Positions 54,801 through 64,000 of a stretch of 64,000 nt of DNA are shown piece after piece. Origin of the DNA: Syngnathus acus (lineage: Eukaryota > Chordata > Actinopteri > Syngnathiformes > Syngnathidae); NCBI RefSeq assembly GCF_901709675.1, contig NC_051094.1:7868501-7932500 (forward strand). The letters are read 5' to 3'. The notes under the pieces are model-generated. The model saw nothing but the letters and a program-made list of their open reading frames with translations, did not search any database and was not told the origin of the DNA. A program made the translations under genes and the position numbers. Position 1 is the first letter of the stretch, and each line of letters begins with the position of its first letter.

Positions 54801-56329
54801 ACTAATTTCAATAAAGTATTCTAAACCATTTTGAACCACACTGAATTGCAGGTATGAAATCAATTCTGATAATTGATGATTTTTCATAAATGTAAGAAAT
54901 TAAAAATTCCACAATCCACATTGTGGATGTGAAATGTTATAATAGTCCTAAACATCAAAGTTATTGACTATGCAAGTAACATTTGAATATCTTTAACTGT
55001 CCATCAAGTGTAAAAAGAAGTTCACAACTATATATTAAAAACAAGAAACTGTACTCACCCACAACTCGGACAATGGCGGCAGCTGTACAGAGGGGAAAGG
55101 TCACTGCTTGTGCTTTAGTCTTCACATGAAAACTAAAAGCCAAAGAAAAAGCACAGAGCACCTGTGGCATTCACCCTTAATATGCTAATGCAGCTTTAGA
55201 GGTTCCGCTATCATATATCTGTTGTGATGTTGTTGTAGCGATTCTCCTGGTGTGCTATATATACACACAACGGATGTCACTTGGAGACAGGGAACAGAGT
55301 TCAGTGACTGAGTCCCAACAGGTACCCACACGTGGCGGCCCAGCTTCATGTAGGGCACCTTCCCAACTGGGCATTATTCTCGACTAAATATAGACTAAGC
55401 TCTAGGCTGAGATCAGATCAGCTAGCAAAAGAAAGCAACAATGACACTTTAGTGACAGAAGGTTGAGGAACCTGATTTTGTGTGATAACAAATTGTGTGT
55501 TCAGTCAATTGAAGCGAATGATTGCTATCCCCCATCATCACTAAAGTTTTGATTCCACACCTACGCCAAGTCTACGTAGGTTATAACACACATTTACGTC
55601 AGATAAGTCAGTTCAAGTCAGTTCGTTGACAGTTTACTGGCTATGAATCAGAGCCACGTGACCTCTTCCAAGGTTTATTTATATCACGGGTGTGGTTAAC
55701 AAAGCCACGTGACGTAAAGATACACCAAAGGATAATTTTTAAAAGTTATTGTGAGACTTTTAACGCAGGATATCAGCAGCCATTCCATTAGCCTCCGTGG
55801 CTCGGAGGGCTAGCTGTATAAACAAGCTGTAAATCACCAGCATGTTTTTTCTGAGCTACTTCTAGGAGCCAAGTGGACTCACAGCACAAGTTAGTTGTGT
55901 GATGTTGAAAGGGCAAAGGTTTCTGTGGTTGAAAGTGTTTTCGGAGGTGGTATTTTCTGATAAAATGTCCTGTCAGCAAAAGCGTAAAAGCGCATTAGAT
56001 GATTAGCCTCATGCACTCAGCAATTTGTTGCAATGGGTGTGCGCACATATGCGTCAACAGCAGTGATTAAAAGACGCACGTCAAAACGTTGAAATGAAGC
56101 AATTACAGAAGCTTCAAGCTCACAGACGTCTGCCAAGGATTAAGCATTTGTCAGTGACATCCTCACTGACATATTACAACAAAAATGTAAAGGAAAAAAA
56201 TAAAACCAAACACTTGCAAGCATTAAAAAAATAAAAATCCCATTTTCAAAATATGGACATGTTTACACTTTTCATATTAAAGTCACCTTTTAAATATGTT
56301 TTCAAGAACAGTTTTTAAAAGGATAAATG

Positions 56330-56382
56330 ATCTTTGTCACATTTAATTTTGAGATGTTCTCAAAATTAAATGTGACAAAGAT
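56330..56382. repeat. Perfect 25-bp inverted repeat with 3-base loop
   Basis: Positions 56330-56354 and 56358-56382 are exact reverse complements around the loop TGT. The bases just outside do not pair, so the match stops sharply at 25. No coding context; about 420 bp from the more distal candidate fem1c poly(A) signal. Confidence 0.9.
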
Positions 56383-57638
56383 ATTTTGTATTATTAATTT
56401 CTAAAATAATGAGACATTCTGTATTAAAATGAAAATATATATTTTCAGATATTCGATGTATTAGATAAAATGTCAACATTAAGATGGTTAGCTAATTTTC
56501 AACATTTACCTTTAAAACATAACACCCAGTGAATTTGAGTACAAATGAATCACTTTCATTATCAATTTAAAACATTTTCATAAATGGTATATTTGAGGTA
56601 TTTTGGATTAGATTGGGAAGTTGCATTTCAGTGAAAATCTGTTAGGAGCATTTAAGATATGCTCTCAAAAATGCATTGTGTGGCCATGTGGGAATGTCTT
56701 GATAAAATATCTCCCAATCCAGGAAATTAAATCAACAATTTTGGATAGAGTTGCACACAATGACAAAAAAAGCAAAGACGTGGCCAAGTGCAACATAGGT
56801 TTATTGTCAAACTGATTCATTAAGATGCAATCAGGATTAACGTTGTATCCAATCTTAATCTCCGCTGTAAGTAAAGTGCTGATTCAGACCAAGTTGCCCC
56901 TGGGAGTCATCATACATTTTTTTTCCCCATTTCAAACTGTCCGGGGGAAGAAAAATTGGGGGATATCCACTGTGATATGAATTCCAACAAATGATGAAAA
57001 AGCCCTTTTTTTTCTTATCTCTGCCATTCAAAAGCTTCACGTCTAATTAAAAAAAAGCGAGAATGTGCAAACATGATCATTCGGAAAGCTTTAAGGTTGA
57101 GAAACGAAAAAACCAGCGGCGGCAGCCATCTTGGAACACTGCGGTCAAAAGATGGCCTTTTTGGGATCGGACAAAAGGGGAATCCCGACGGCAGTGATGA
57201 GGTAAACGCAAATGAGTTCTATGACACAGACGAGAGAATGAAAAACAGTCACTTCCCAACAGCCGAGCCTGTGCATAGAAGGAATTGAATAAAGCACTTA
57301 TGGTGTTAGCGGACCCCGTAGCCAGCTTTGCCTTCTAAATGTAAAGCTTTTATTTTTTAAAATGGCTTCTGCTGTAGAATCCACACCAGCTTTGTAGAAA
57401 TGAAAAATATAAACACGATTGAGAACGTTGTTGGCAACTATGATGGGACGAGGAAGAAAAATCAAAGACCTGAAAAGTCCCAGCAAAAAACAGCATCTTT
57501 TGTTTTCGTTGCATGGAGAAAAATCTCTCAAGTCTTCTGGGATAATAAATAGCATTTGTGTGAATATGCCAAGTTTTTTTCCTGGAGCAAAAAAAAAAAA
57601 AAAAAATAGTACAAATCCAAGTTGCTAATCCAATCTTG

Positions 57639-57644
57639 TTTATT
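57639..57644 (-). terminator. fem1c: Candidate proximal fem1c polyadenylation signal
   Basis: AATAAA on the minus strand, 44 nt after the fem1c stop. The downstream sequence includes a T run on the minus strand. A more distal AATAAA at 56800-56805, followed by TGTTGCACTTGG, would give a 0.9-kb 3' UTR, more usual for this gene. Confidence 0.35.
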
Positions 57645-57687
57645 CCATTGAGTTGGAGTTCAATTCGCCATTTTTGACTTCCAGTCA

Positions 57688-60600
57688 TTATCTGTGGAGC
57701 AGCACGAAGGCCCCCAGTTTTTCCGGGATGTTCCCCTGGTAGTGGAGGCTGTGCTTGACGATGACGCGGGCGGCCAGGCACTGAAGCGTGGTGTGGTTGA
57801 TGGGCTGGACGACATTGCGCGCCAGCTCCTTTTCGTCCAGGAGCTCACAGGCCGTCTGCTGGAAGGCGTTGGTGCTGTCAAAGTGAGCGCCGCCTGACAC
57901 CAGCAGGTTCATGATGTCGGCGTGGCCGTTGGACGCGGCGATGTGGAGTGGGCTGGCGAGCCAGAGCGGTGGTGGGTGAAGGAAAAAACAGTGGCATCAC
58001 ACACTAGGCTCGAAAAACCTTTTCCTCCCCACCGTTGAGCAATTTTCAAGCACAATTGAAGTCAAAAACATTTGTATGACTAACTACAATCATAATATCA
58101 AAAGGCTCTCTCTAGTGGTATGCAGATGAATTACTGAATTAAAATGTTCAACTGTGCGTAATGTTACATCCAGTAGTTGTTTTTTTTTTTAAATTTATTA
58201 AATAAAGTATTACAATACGTTTGCATTAAATCATTAAAGTATGATTTTTAACTAAATAAAACAGATTGAAATTAAGTTCAGTTGAGACAAACCTGTTGTG
58301 GTCGTCATCTCGACTATCTACGTCGGCGCCGCACTCGAGCAGGATGGCGGTGACTGTGAGCGAGGGGAATTTGCAGACCGGGTAGCGGCCCACGCAGGTG
58401 GTGTTGCGGTCGGCGGCCAGATGGAGCGGGCTGAAGCCGTTCTTGCCACGTGGCTGCAGCTTCAAAAACCTGATTGATTGGATAGGAAGAGGTAAGAAAA
58501 ATATTTTAAAAACTGTTTTTTGTGGTAGATTGTCCATCCATTTTCTCTCGCAGACAATGAGTCTCTGTACCTATAGATGGTCTCCTTCTTAAAGTGGTCC
58601 TGCTCCGTGGTGCACGGCACTTTCTCCAACAGACAGATGAGATGCAGAATGATAGACAGCGCCTTGCTGAGCTGGGCAGGATCCAGCGGCAGCGAGCGCC
58701 TCTGGCCGACGGCGCGTTCAATCTCCAGCACGCTTTTGGACAGGATGCCCATCAGGTCTTTGAAGGAGACAGACGTGCCCAAGAGGCCCTTAGCGCGGTC
58801 CTGCAGCATGAAGGAGAAGAGCTCGGCGAACGACAGCAGGCTGGACGCTGTCATGGGGCTCAGGGGGTCCAGATTGCTCTGCTGCATGTCCAAGGCGTAC
58901 TTCCACAAGTTGATACAGCGCTCAAAGTTGCCCGAGTCGGCGTACACGGCACCGCGGTACCGGATGTAGTAGGACGTGTCCGGGTGTTGCGGGCCCAGAA
59001 TTCGCTCGCGGATGAGCAAGGCCTGCATGCGCATCTCGTCCGGGTCGGATATGAGCCCGTCCAGTTCCTCCGCGTTTGTCACCTGTGAAATGGAAATACG
59101 AGCTATTCAGAGTTGATCATTTTCGGAGTCTTAATAGAAATAAACGAACTGGAGGGGCGGGACCAAAGCTTTCCTTTCAATCAATGCAATTTGCAAAATT
59201 TGATGACTCGTCACAAAATACTAAACTCGAATAGCTCCACGTGATAAGACTCCTCACTGTTGCGAAAGACCGTTTTAAAGACTCACCTCACGGGCATAGT
59301 CGTAAGCCATGATCCGCTGCTTGGGTTCGGGTTTATGGACCACGCAGTTGCTGTCTATGTATCTAAAATCCATGGCTTTTTTCCAGTATTTCAAAGCTCC
59401 CAGCAGGTCTCTCTTTTTATCCACAAAGGTGGCCCCCAGGAGCTCCAGTGCGTCGATGCGCTCCTTGTGGCTCGTCTAAGCAAGAGCGGAGAGTCAAATG
59501 TTTGTTTTTTGAAGTGGTAACGAAGGCAAGAACTACAAAGTCTTGGTTGGAGGGCCTCACCTGCTTGTGCGCAGTTAGGTAGTCAACAATGTTGGTGTGG
59601 CCCGTGACGCTGGCGGACAGCAGCGGCGTCATGCCGTAACCGTCCTGCTCCATGGACGCCCGGTACTGCAGCAACAGCCGCATAATCTCCAGACTGCCCG
59701 ACTCGGCGCAGTCGTGAAGCGCAGTGTTACCTGAGAGAAGAACCCCAAAACAAAAAACGGTTGACCATTTGGTAGTGCTTAAAAATCCGAGGAGCACGAA
59801 TAAAAATTGACATAAATAAATGGAGTGCCTTTCTCCCAATCGTGGTCTATTTCCGCATTGAATATGAATATGCTTCTTGTTCACAAGATGTGTCATGGCG
59901 GGAAATTCTCACCCCAACAGGAACTGGCAGAATTACTAGCTTTAACCTTACACAGCGAGCCAGGTTTGCTTTTACATGGTAACCAGGTCGCGTCAACAGG
60001 TAAAACCTGGTGAGCCAGAGATTTAACACCGTGTGTTATTCTGAGCAAGTAGCAACACTGAGTGCCATCCTCATATTCAAATGGGCGCTTGAATAAATTA
60101 TGCCACAGGGCATGATGTACTCACTTTTTTTCGGTACTTATTTTGCCTTGTTTTGCTCTGCAGTCGGTCTTGTTCTCAATTGCCTTTTTGTTAAATGATG
60201 GTTAATAGATATGACATTTTGTTAAAAATAAAAAATATATATTTGTTATTCAGTGTTTTATAAATATATATTTGGTTCCCGTATTAGGGCAGGGGTGGGC
60301 AAATCATTTTCCAAAGGCCCCACGTGAGTAAATGGAACAGTTGCTTCCAGCAGAAATACTATCAAATTCCCTGCTTAGATTTGACCCACATGCCAAAGGA
60401 CCATTTAAGGTATTTTAGGACATCTCAGAATAAGAAAAAAAAAAAAAGATTAAAAAGGGGTGGGGAGGGTATGTGATGTAACTTGTGTCCAGTGGACTGA
60501 CTACAACAATAATGTTGTTCAAGAGATGGCCGACTTTGAGCGAGTGCATTTGAGGATTAATGTCAACAAGCTTGTACCCGATTTAGGAGCTAGGGATGGT

Positions 60601-62416
60601 CTTGATTAAAGCAATGTCTGTGTGGTTAGTAGTGACCCCACCTCTTGAGGCCAACCCGATCTTGGGATGGATTGAGAAAGCCGGCATTCCGGCTTCAGAA
60701 GGGAGGACCAGTTCTTCCCGATAGTGTGCCGAGTCTTAAATAGTTAGCCACGTATTCATAAATCAAGTTACCGCTGTGGTTGCGTGCGATCTCGGTTTTC
60801 TTTAGGCAGGATTATACGAAAATATCGTCCCTAACGATTTATTAACATCACAATAGATTTTTTCCCCTCAAATATTGGTGTCATTTTTGTTTATCCAAAC
60901 TTTGACAATTTCCAGGACGAGAGTAGACGTATGAAGTTCTTTAAGACACGCCCAGACTTGAAGTTGACATAGTTTTGAGTCAGCCTTGAATGTGAGTCAT
61001 GCAATTGCTTTTCCTGGTGTTGTATTTGTTGTTCCAGACTGCTACACCTGCATAATAGCAAAAGGTGCATACGTGAACAATTGTTTGTCAATGTGCCCTG
61101 AAATTGGCAGGCGACCAGTATAGGCTACACCCCGCTTCTCGCCCAAAGTCAGCCGGGCTAAGCTCCAGCTTACACGCCACTTCAATGGAGGATAAGCGCT
61201 ACAGAAAAAGGATGGCTGCATTGGGTTTTTCATGTCATTGTGCAGTTGTGGTTTGCAGAGTAGAATGGCACTGCTAAATGAGGTAGCTCAAAAATATTGC
61301 CAACACGAGTGCAGTCGGGTTGTCTCATTATGCGTCCATTAATCATCATACGACCCGAGTGTTAACAGACAGAAAATGTGCCTATCACCTCACAGAAGCA
61401 CTTCTTTTTTTTCCAGCCTTCCTCTACACAATCTTTTTAATACAGCACACTGAGTAATTGTTCCTGGTATTGAGATTTGCCCATCCGTAGTAGTACGAGA
61501 TGGACATTGGACTATTAATTGATTGTATATCAATTAATTGATGAATGTTACATACAATAAGTATATTTCTAATCACAATATTGTACAGGGCATTGTTTGC
61601 GAGCTTCTACTCATCCTGCACAAGGAGGCACGCACGATTACTGCCATACTTACCTTTTTAATCACCCTGTTTGATATTCATGGTCTCATAAATAAAATTT
61701 TTCAGTGCATTGTTTAACATTTATGATCTTAATGTGTTCGTGAGTTTTTATAACGCTTGCAAATTTGTCCCTAAACTGAGGACCCCTTTATTATGGTACT
61801 TTTCTTTGGTTTGGTTTGTGTGCTTCTCCTCATCGGCATTGAAAAACACGCTCAGTTACCGGCGCGGCTTACCTTTAACACTCTTCCTATTGACGTCGGC
61901 GCCTCTTTCCAGCAGGTACTGCGCTATCTCCTTGTGTCCCTTGTAGCAGGATATCATAAGGCAAGTGTGCCCGTGCCTGTTGGCCACCTCCAGGTCGGCC
62001 TTGTGCTCTACCAAGTACTTGACGATGTCCAAGTGGCCGTCGAAGCAAGCCGCCCGCAGCGGGGTCGAATTGGTCAGCGTCGTACTGTTGACGGAGGCAC
62101 CGTGGCCGAGCAGCGACTGCACCACCTTCAGGTGGCCGGCGGCCGATGCGGCCCAGAGCGGCGGGGCACCCTCGATGGTCTCTCCGTCGAAGTTGACCGA
62201 GCCACCGACCTCAACGGGCGCCCGGCAACATTCGAGCAGGTACTCCACCAGGTCCAGGTGACCATAGCGGGAGGCCATGAGGAGCGGCGTGGCGCCGTTT
62301 GTCTTCTCGCCCATTAACTTGGTCACTTCGCGTACATCTTTGTTCTCCAGGATCTTTTCGAGTAAGCGGAGCTTCCCGTCTCTGGCCGCGTTGAACACCG
62401 CCGTCTTTAAATCCAT
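57688..62416 (-). CDS. fem1c: Fem-1 homolog C, CUL2 ubiquitin-ligase substrate receptor
   Basis: Complete, six coding exons: 61873-62416, 59561-59730, 59287-59475, 58571-59082, 58293-58469, 57688-57952. All phases agree, giving 618 residues (human 617). N-terminal ankyrin repeats (about 1-240) include GGSVNFDGETIEGAPPLWAA and Asp126, a conserved ligand-pocket-region residue. TPR-like repeats span about 245-470 (RYRGAVYADSGNFERCINLW), and two C-terminal ankyrins follow (CGADVD, SGGAHFD), ending VLLHR. In the family, FEM1C joins Elongin B/C and CUL2 and recognises Arg-containing C-terminal degrons. It is distinguished from FEM1A and FEM1B by near-identity to human FEM1C. Internal introns of 85, 204, 101 and 340 bp interrupt sequence that I recall as a single exon in human FEM1C. 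Confidence 0.97.
60289..60400 (+). mobile_element. hAT-like transposon terminus fragment
   Basis: GGCAGGGGTGGGCAAATCAT followed by AAAGGCCCC resembles the terminal sequence of Charlie-type hAT elements. No matching opposite terminus was found nearby, so it is a fragment. Confidence 0.4.
61095..61215 (+). repeat. Dispersed retroelement-tail-like repeat
   Basis: GGCGACCAGTATAGGCTACA, CTCGCCCAAAGTCAGCCGGG, GCTCCAGCTTACACGCC and a GGATAAGCGCTACAGAAAAA-type ending: the best copy in the window of this common fish repeat, inside the first coding intron of fem1c. Confidence 0.6.
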
Positions 62417-63240
62417 GTTTGGGGTCGAAACTCTTACGGACGAGAACGAAGAGGAGGGAGGATCCCCGGGGATCCCCGGCAAAGTTAAGTGGTAGAAGCG
62501 AGTCGCAGGGGAGCCCTTTTGTTTACGGTTCGACTCGCCGTAACTGCTTGATCGTGTTTCCCTGCTTTAGAAGCCTAACGTTGGGGGATAACCCACCTGG
62601 AACTTAAAAGTCCACAGCTCTATTTTTAACTCTTTGTCAGGGATCGACCAACTTCCTCCAACTAGCCAGCTAGCCCGATTAGCTTGGCCTAGCCTTTCTC
62701 CGGCTCCTTTCGTGGTATCTCGCTCGAACACTCACCCTGAGAAATACCTCCGCCACCTGGAAGCACGGGCTCCTTTCGAGTTACTTCCCATTCGTGTCAT
62801 AGTCCCGAAACATTACTCATGTGACGTCGAATACGGAATTTCCCCGAGGGCCAGGAACGGAGGAAAGGGAAAATCCTCCACCAGCGCCACAACAGCCTCC
62901 TAATTTAACCTTTGAGATGCAATGTCGACGTCATCCGCTGACTTAGTCGACGAAACCAAAACAAGCTGGCCGATAAGTAAGAAAAACCAAAATTGTCGTG
63001 AGTGACCCGCGAGGAGCTGGACAATGATCCCAGCACCGAGAAAAAGGGGGTTGACGACGGTGAGGTAAACAGGGGAGGGCGGCTGTCCACCCACGTCTCC
63101 ACCAAGTGATCACGACTCGGGTTGTGCCGAATAGCAGAGCAGAAACCAGCGCTCCCCCTTTTCTCCCCTTCGTCAGGTGATTGACGTGCCGTGCGTCCAA
63201 TTGCAGCGTGGCAAACATACCGGACGTAAGCCAATAGCGA
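62417..63240 (-). promoter_or_regulatory. fem1c: CpG-rich fem1c 5' UTR and promoter region
   Basis: CpG-rich sequence extends from the start codon to about 63240 and then falls to AT-rich sequence. The transcription start is probably within it. Short open frames on both strands here have no family resemblance and overlap each other. The human gene has a non-coding first exon, so one may lie here, but its limits could not be set. Confidence 0.5.
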
Positions 63241-63718
63241 AACAACAAATACTACGTACGGAAATAATTGAATAAAGTGTTCCGATTAAAAAGACAAAAA
63301 ACAAATCGTCGTTTAATCAGTTTATGCTTGTTTTCTACCCACTGGAACAAAACTTACATCACTGGCTTTTGTGGAATGATGTGGTGAATGTGATTATTTC
63401 GCTCTCTACAGGAATAAGGAAGCATAGCAAGGGAAATATTGTAGACTGGGTCTTCAGGTTCCGACTTACGACATCTTTAGGTAACGAATTACGTCTTAAC
63501 CAAGTTAACAGCAAATTTGAATCAGATGCTTCAATTTGATCGAAACCTATTTTCGACACCGATTTAAAAAACAAAAAGCCAACTTCTCCCCCCAGCACAT
63601 TTGGATGATTTGATGAATAAGAGTTTACACAATACGGATTTGACCAAGCATTGTAATTTAAATTACAAAAAGAGGTCTGAGTGGAAAGAAAACCACACCC
63701 GCGCATTTGAACGGAGAG
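63241..63718. other. Spacer right of fem1c promoter
   Basis: AT-rich sequence with no supported coding frame, between the fem1c CpG region and a candidate 3' end of the next gene. Confidence 0.5.
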
Positions 63719-63724
63719 TTTATT
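63719..63724 (-). terminator. Candidate polyadenylation signal of a minus-strand gene beyond the right edge
   Basis: AATAAA on the minus strand, followed 22 nt later by a GT-rich stretch (GCGGGTGTGGTTTTC). If used, 63725-64000 is the end of a 3' UTR. In human the next genes beside FEM1C are TICAM2 and TMED7, on the same strand; assigning either here is inference only. Confidence 0.3.
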
Positions 63725-64000
63725 CAGTCATTACAATAACTTAACACATCCCCAGAGTGCCCACAAAACAGGTTTTTTCTTGAACGGGGGAAAAAAAACT
63801 CATCAATGCACATATGCAGTGATATTGTAAAACCAACAACAGGAAGGTTATGAGTTCCTATTGAAAGGAGGACTGCATCATACAGAGGACTAACTATATG
63901 TTTTGTTATAGGTTTCAAAGACTAATACATGGGCTGTATTTTGTAAATCATTGTTTAAATTTGACTACAACAGATCAAAAAAAGAGGTGCAGACTTTTAC

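Larger units (their letters stand above)
50284..56799. other. Intergenic region between ccdc112 and fem1c
   Basis: About 6.5 kb with no splice-supported coding sequence. Open frames of 60-116 codons (for example 52332-52640 and 52928-53278) show no recognisable family. The stretch at 53930-54300 is very AT-rich. The region holds a dispersed-repeat copy at 51755-51860 and the perfect palindrome at 56330-56382. Confidence 0.55.
59731..61872. other. First coding intron of fem1c
   Basis: A 2.1-kb intron after codon 181. It holds a hAT-like terminus near 60289-60400 (CAGGGGTGGGCAAATC then AAAGGCCCC) and a dispersed-repeat copy at 61095-61215. No coding sequence or RNA gene was recognised. Confidence 0.6.

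Noticed and set aside
57073-57288. 71-codon plus-strand open frame downstream of fem1c
   Set aside because: Lies in the likely fem1c 3' UTR, has no family resemblance, and a minus-strand frame overlaps the same bases.
58594-59088. 164-codon plus-strand open frame
   Set aside because: Antisense shadow of fem1c exon 4.
61793-62317. 174-codon plus-strand open frame
   Set aside because: Antisense shadow of fem1c exon 1.

Overview
This is vertebrate nuclear DNA, almost certainly from a ray-finned (teleost, probably percomorph) fish. Genes are split by GT-AG introns, the proteins are close to vertebrate orthologues, promoters are CpG-rich, introns are short for a vertebrate, and the interspersed repeats are of kinds common in fish. 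The species cannot be named from the sequence. There are no bacterial, viral or CRISPR-type features.

All five recognisable genes lie on the minus strand, so each reads from high to low coordinates. From left to right they are: (1) ccser1, 5' part only, coding exons at 145-7795, with a probable non-coding first exon near 13.4-13.6 kb; it runs off the left edge. (2) trim36, complete, 13 coding exons at 16383-34078, plus an alternative in-frame first exon at 31723-31758. (3) pggt1b, complete, 9 coding exons at 39532-45769. (4) ccdc112, complete, about 13 coding exons at 46154-50283. (5) fem1c, complete, 6 coding exons at 57688-62416. A polyadenylation-like signal at 63719 suggests that another minus-strand gene ends just inside the right edge.

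trim36, pggt1b, ccdc112 and fem1c have the same order and orientation as the human 5q22 block, so this is a conserved syntenic group. ccser1 maps to human chromosome 4, so its position beside trim36 marks a rearrangement junction relative to human. The genes do not form a pathway. Two are ubiquitin-ligase components (TRIM36, a RING E3; FEM1C, a CUL2 substrate receptor), one is a prenyltransferase subunit, one is a coiled-coil protein and one is a serine-rich coiled-coil protein.

Exon boundaries were set by reading splice sites and checking reading-frame phase across each junction. Phases agree for every junction of trim36, pggt1b and fem1c and for the four ccser1 exons. In ccdc112 one donor is ambiguous and one intron-like segment appears to be read through. 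Non-coding features of note are a 2.1-kb composite repeat with a 12-copy minisatellite (11.08-13.21 kb), a perfect 25-bp inverted repeat (56330-56382), a CpG cluster with an RFX-type X-box inside a trim36 intron (29.1 kb), a GC-AG intron in trim36, and introns in fem1c that the human gene, as I recall it, lacks. I did not find a convincing new multi-gene system. The best leads concern gene structure and repeats.
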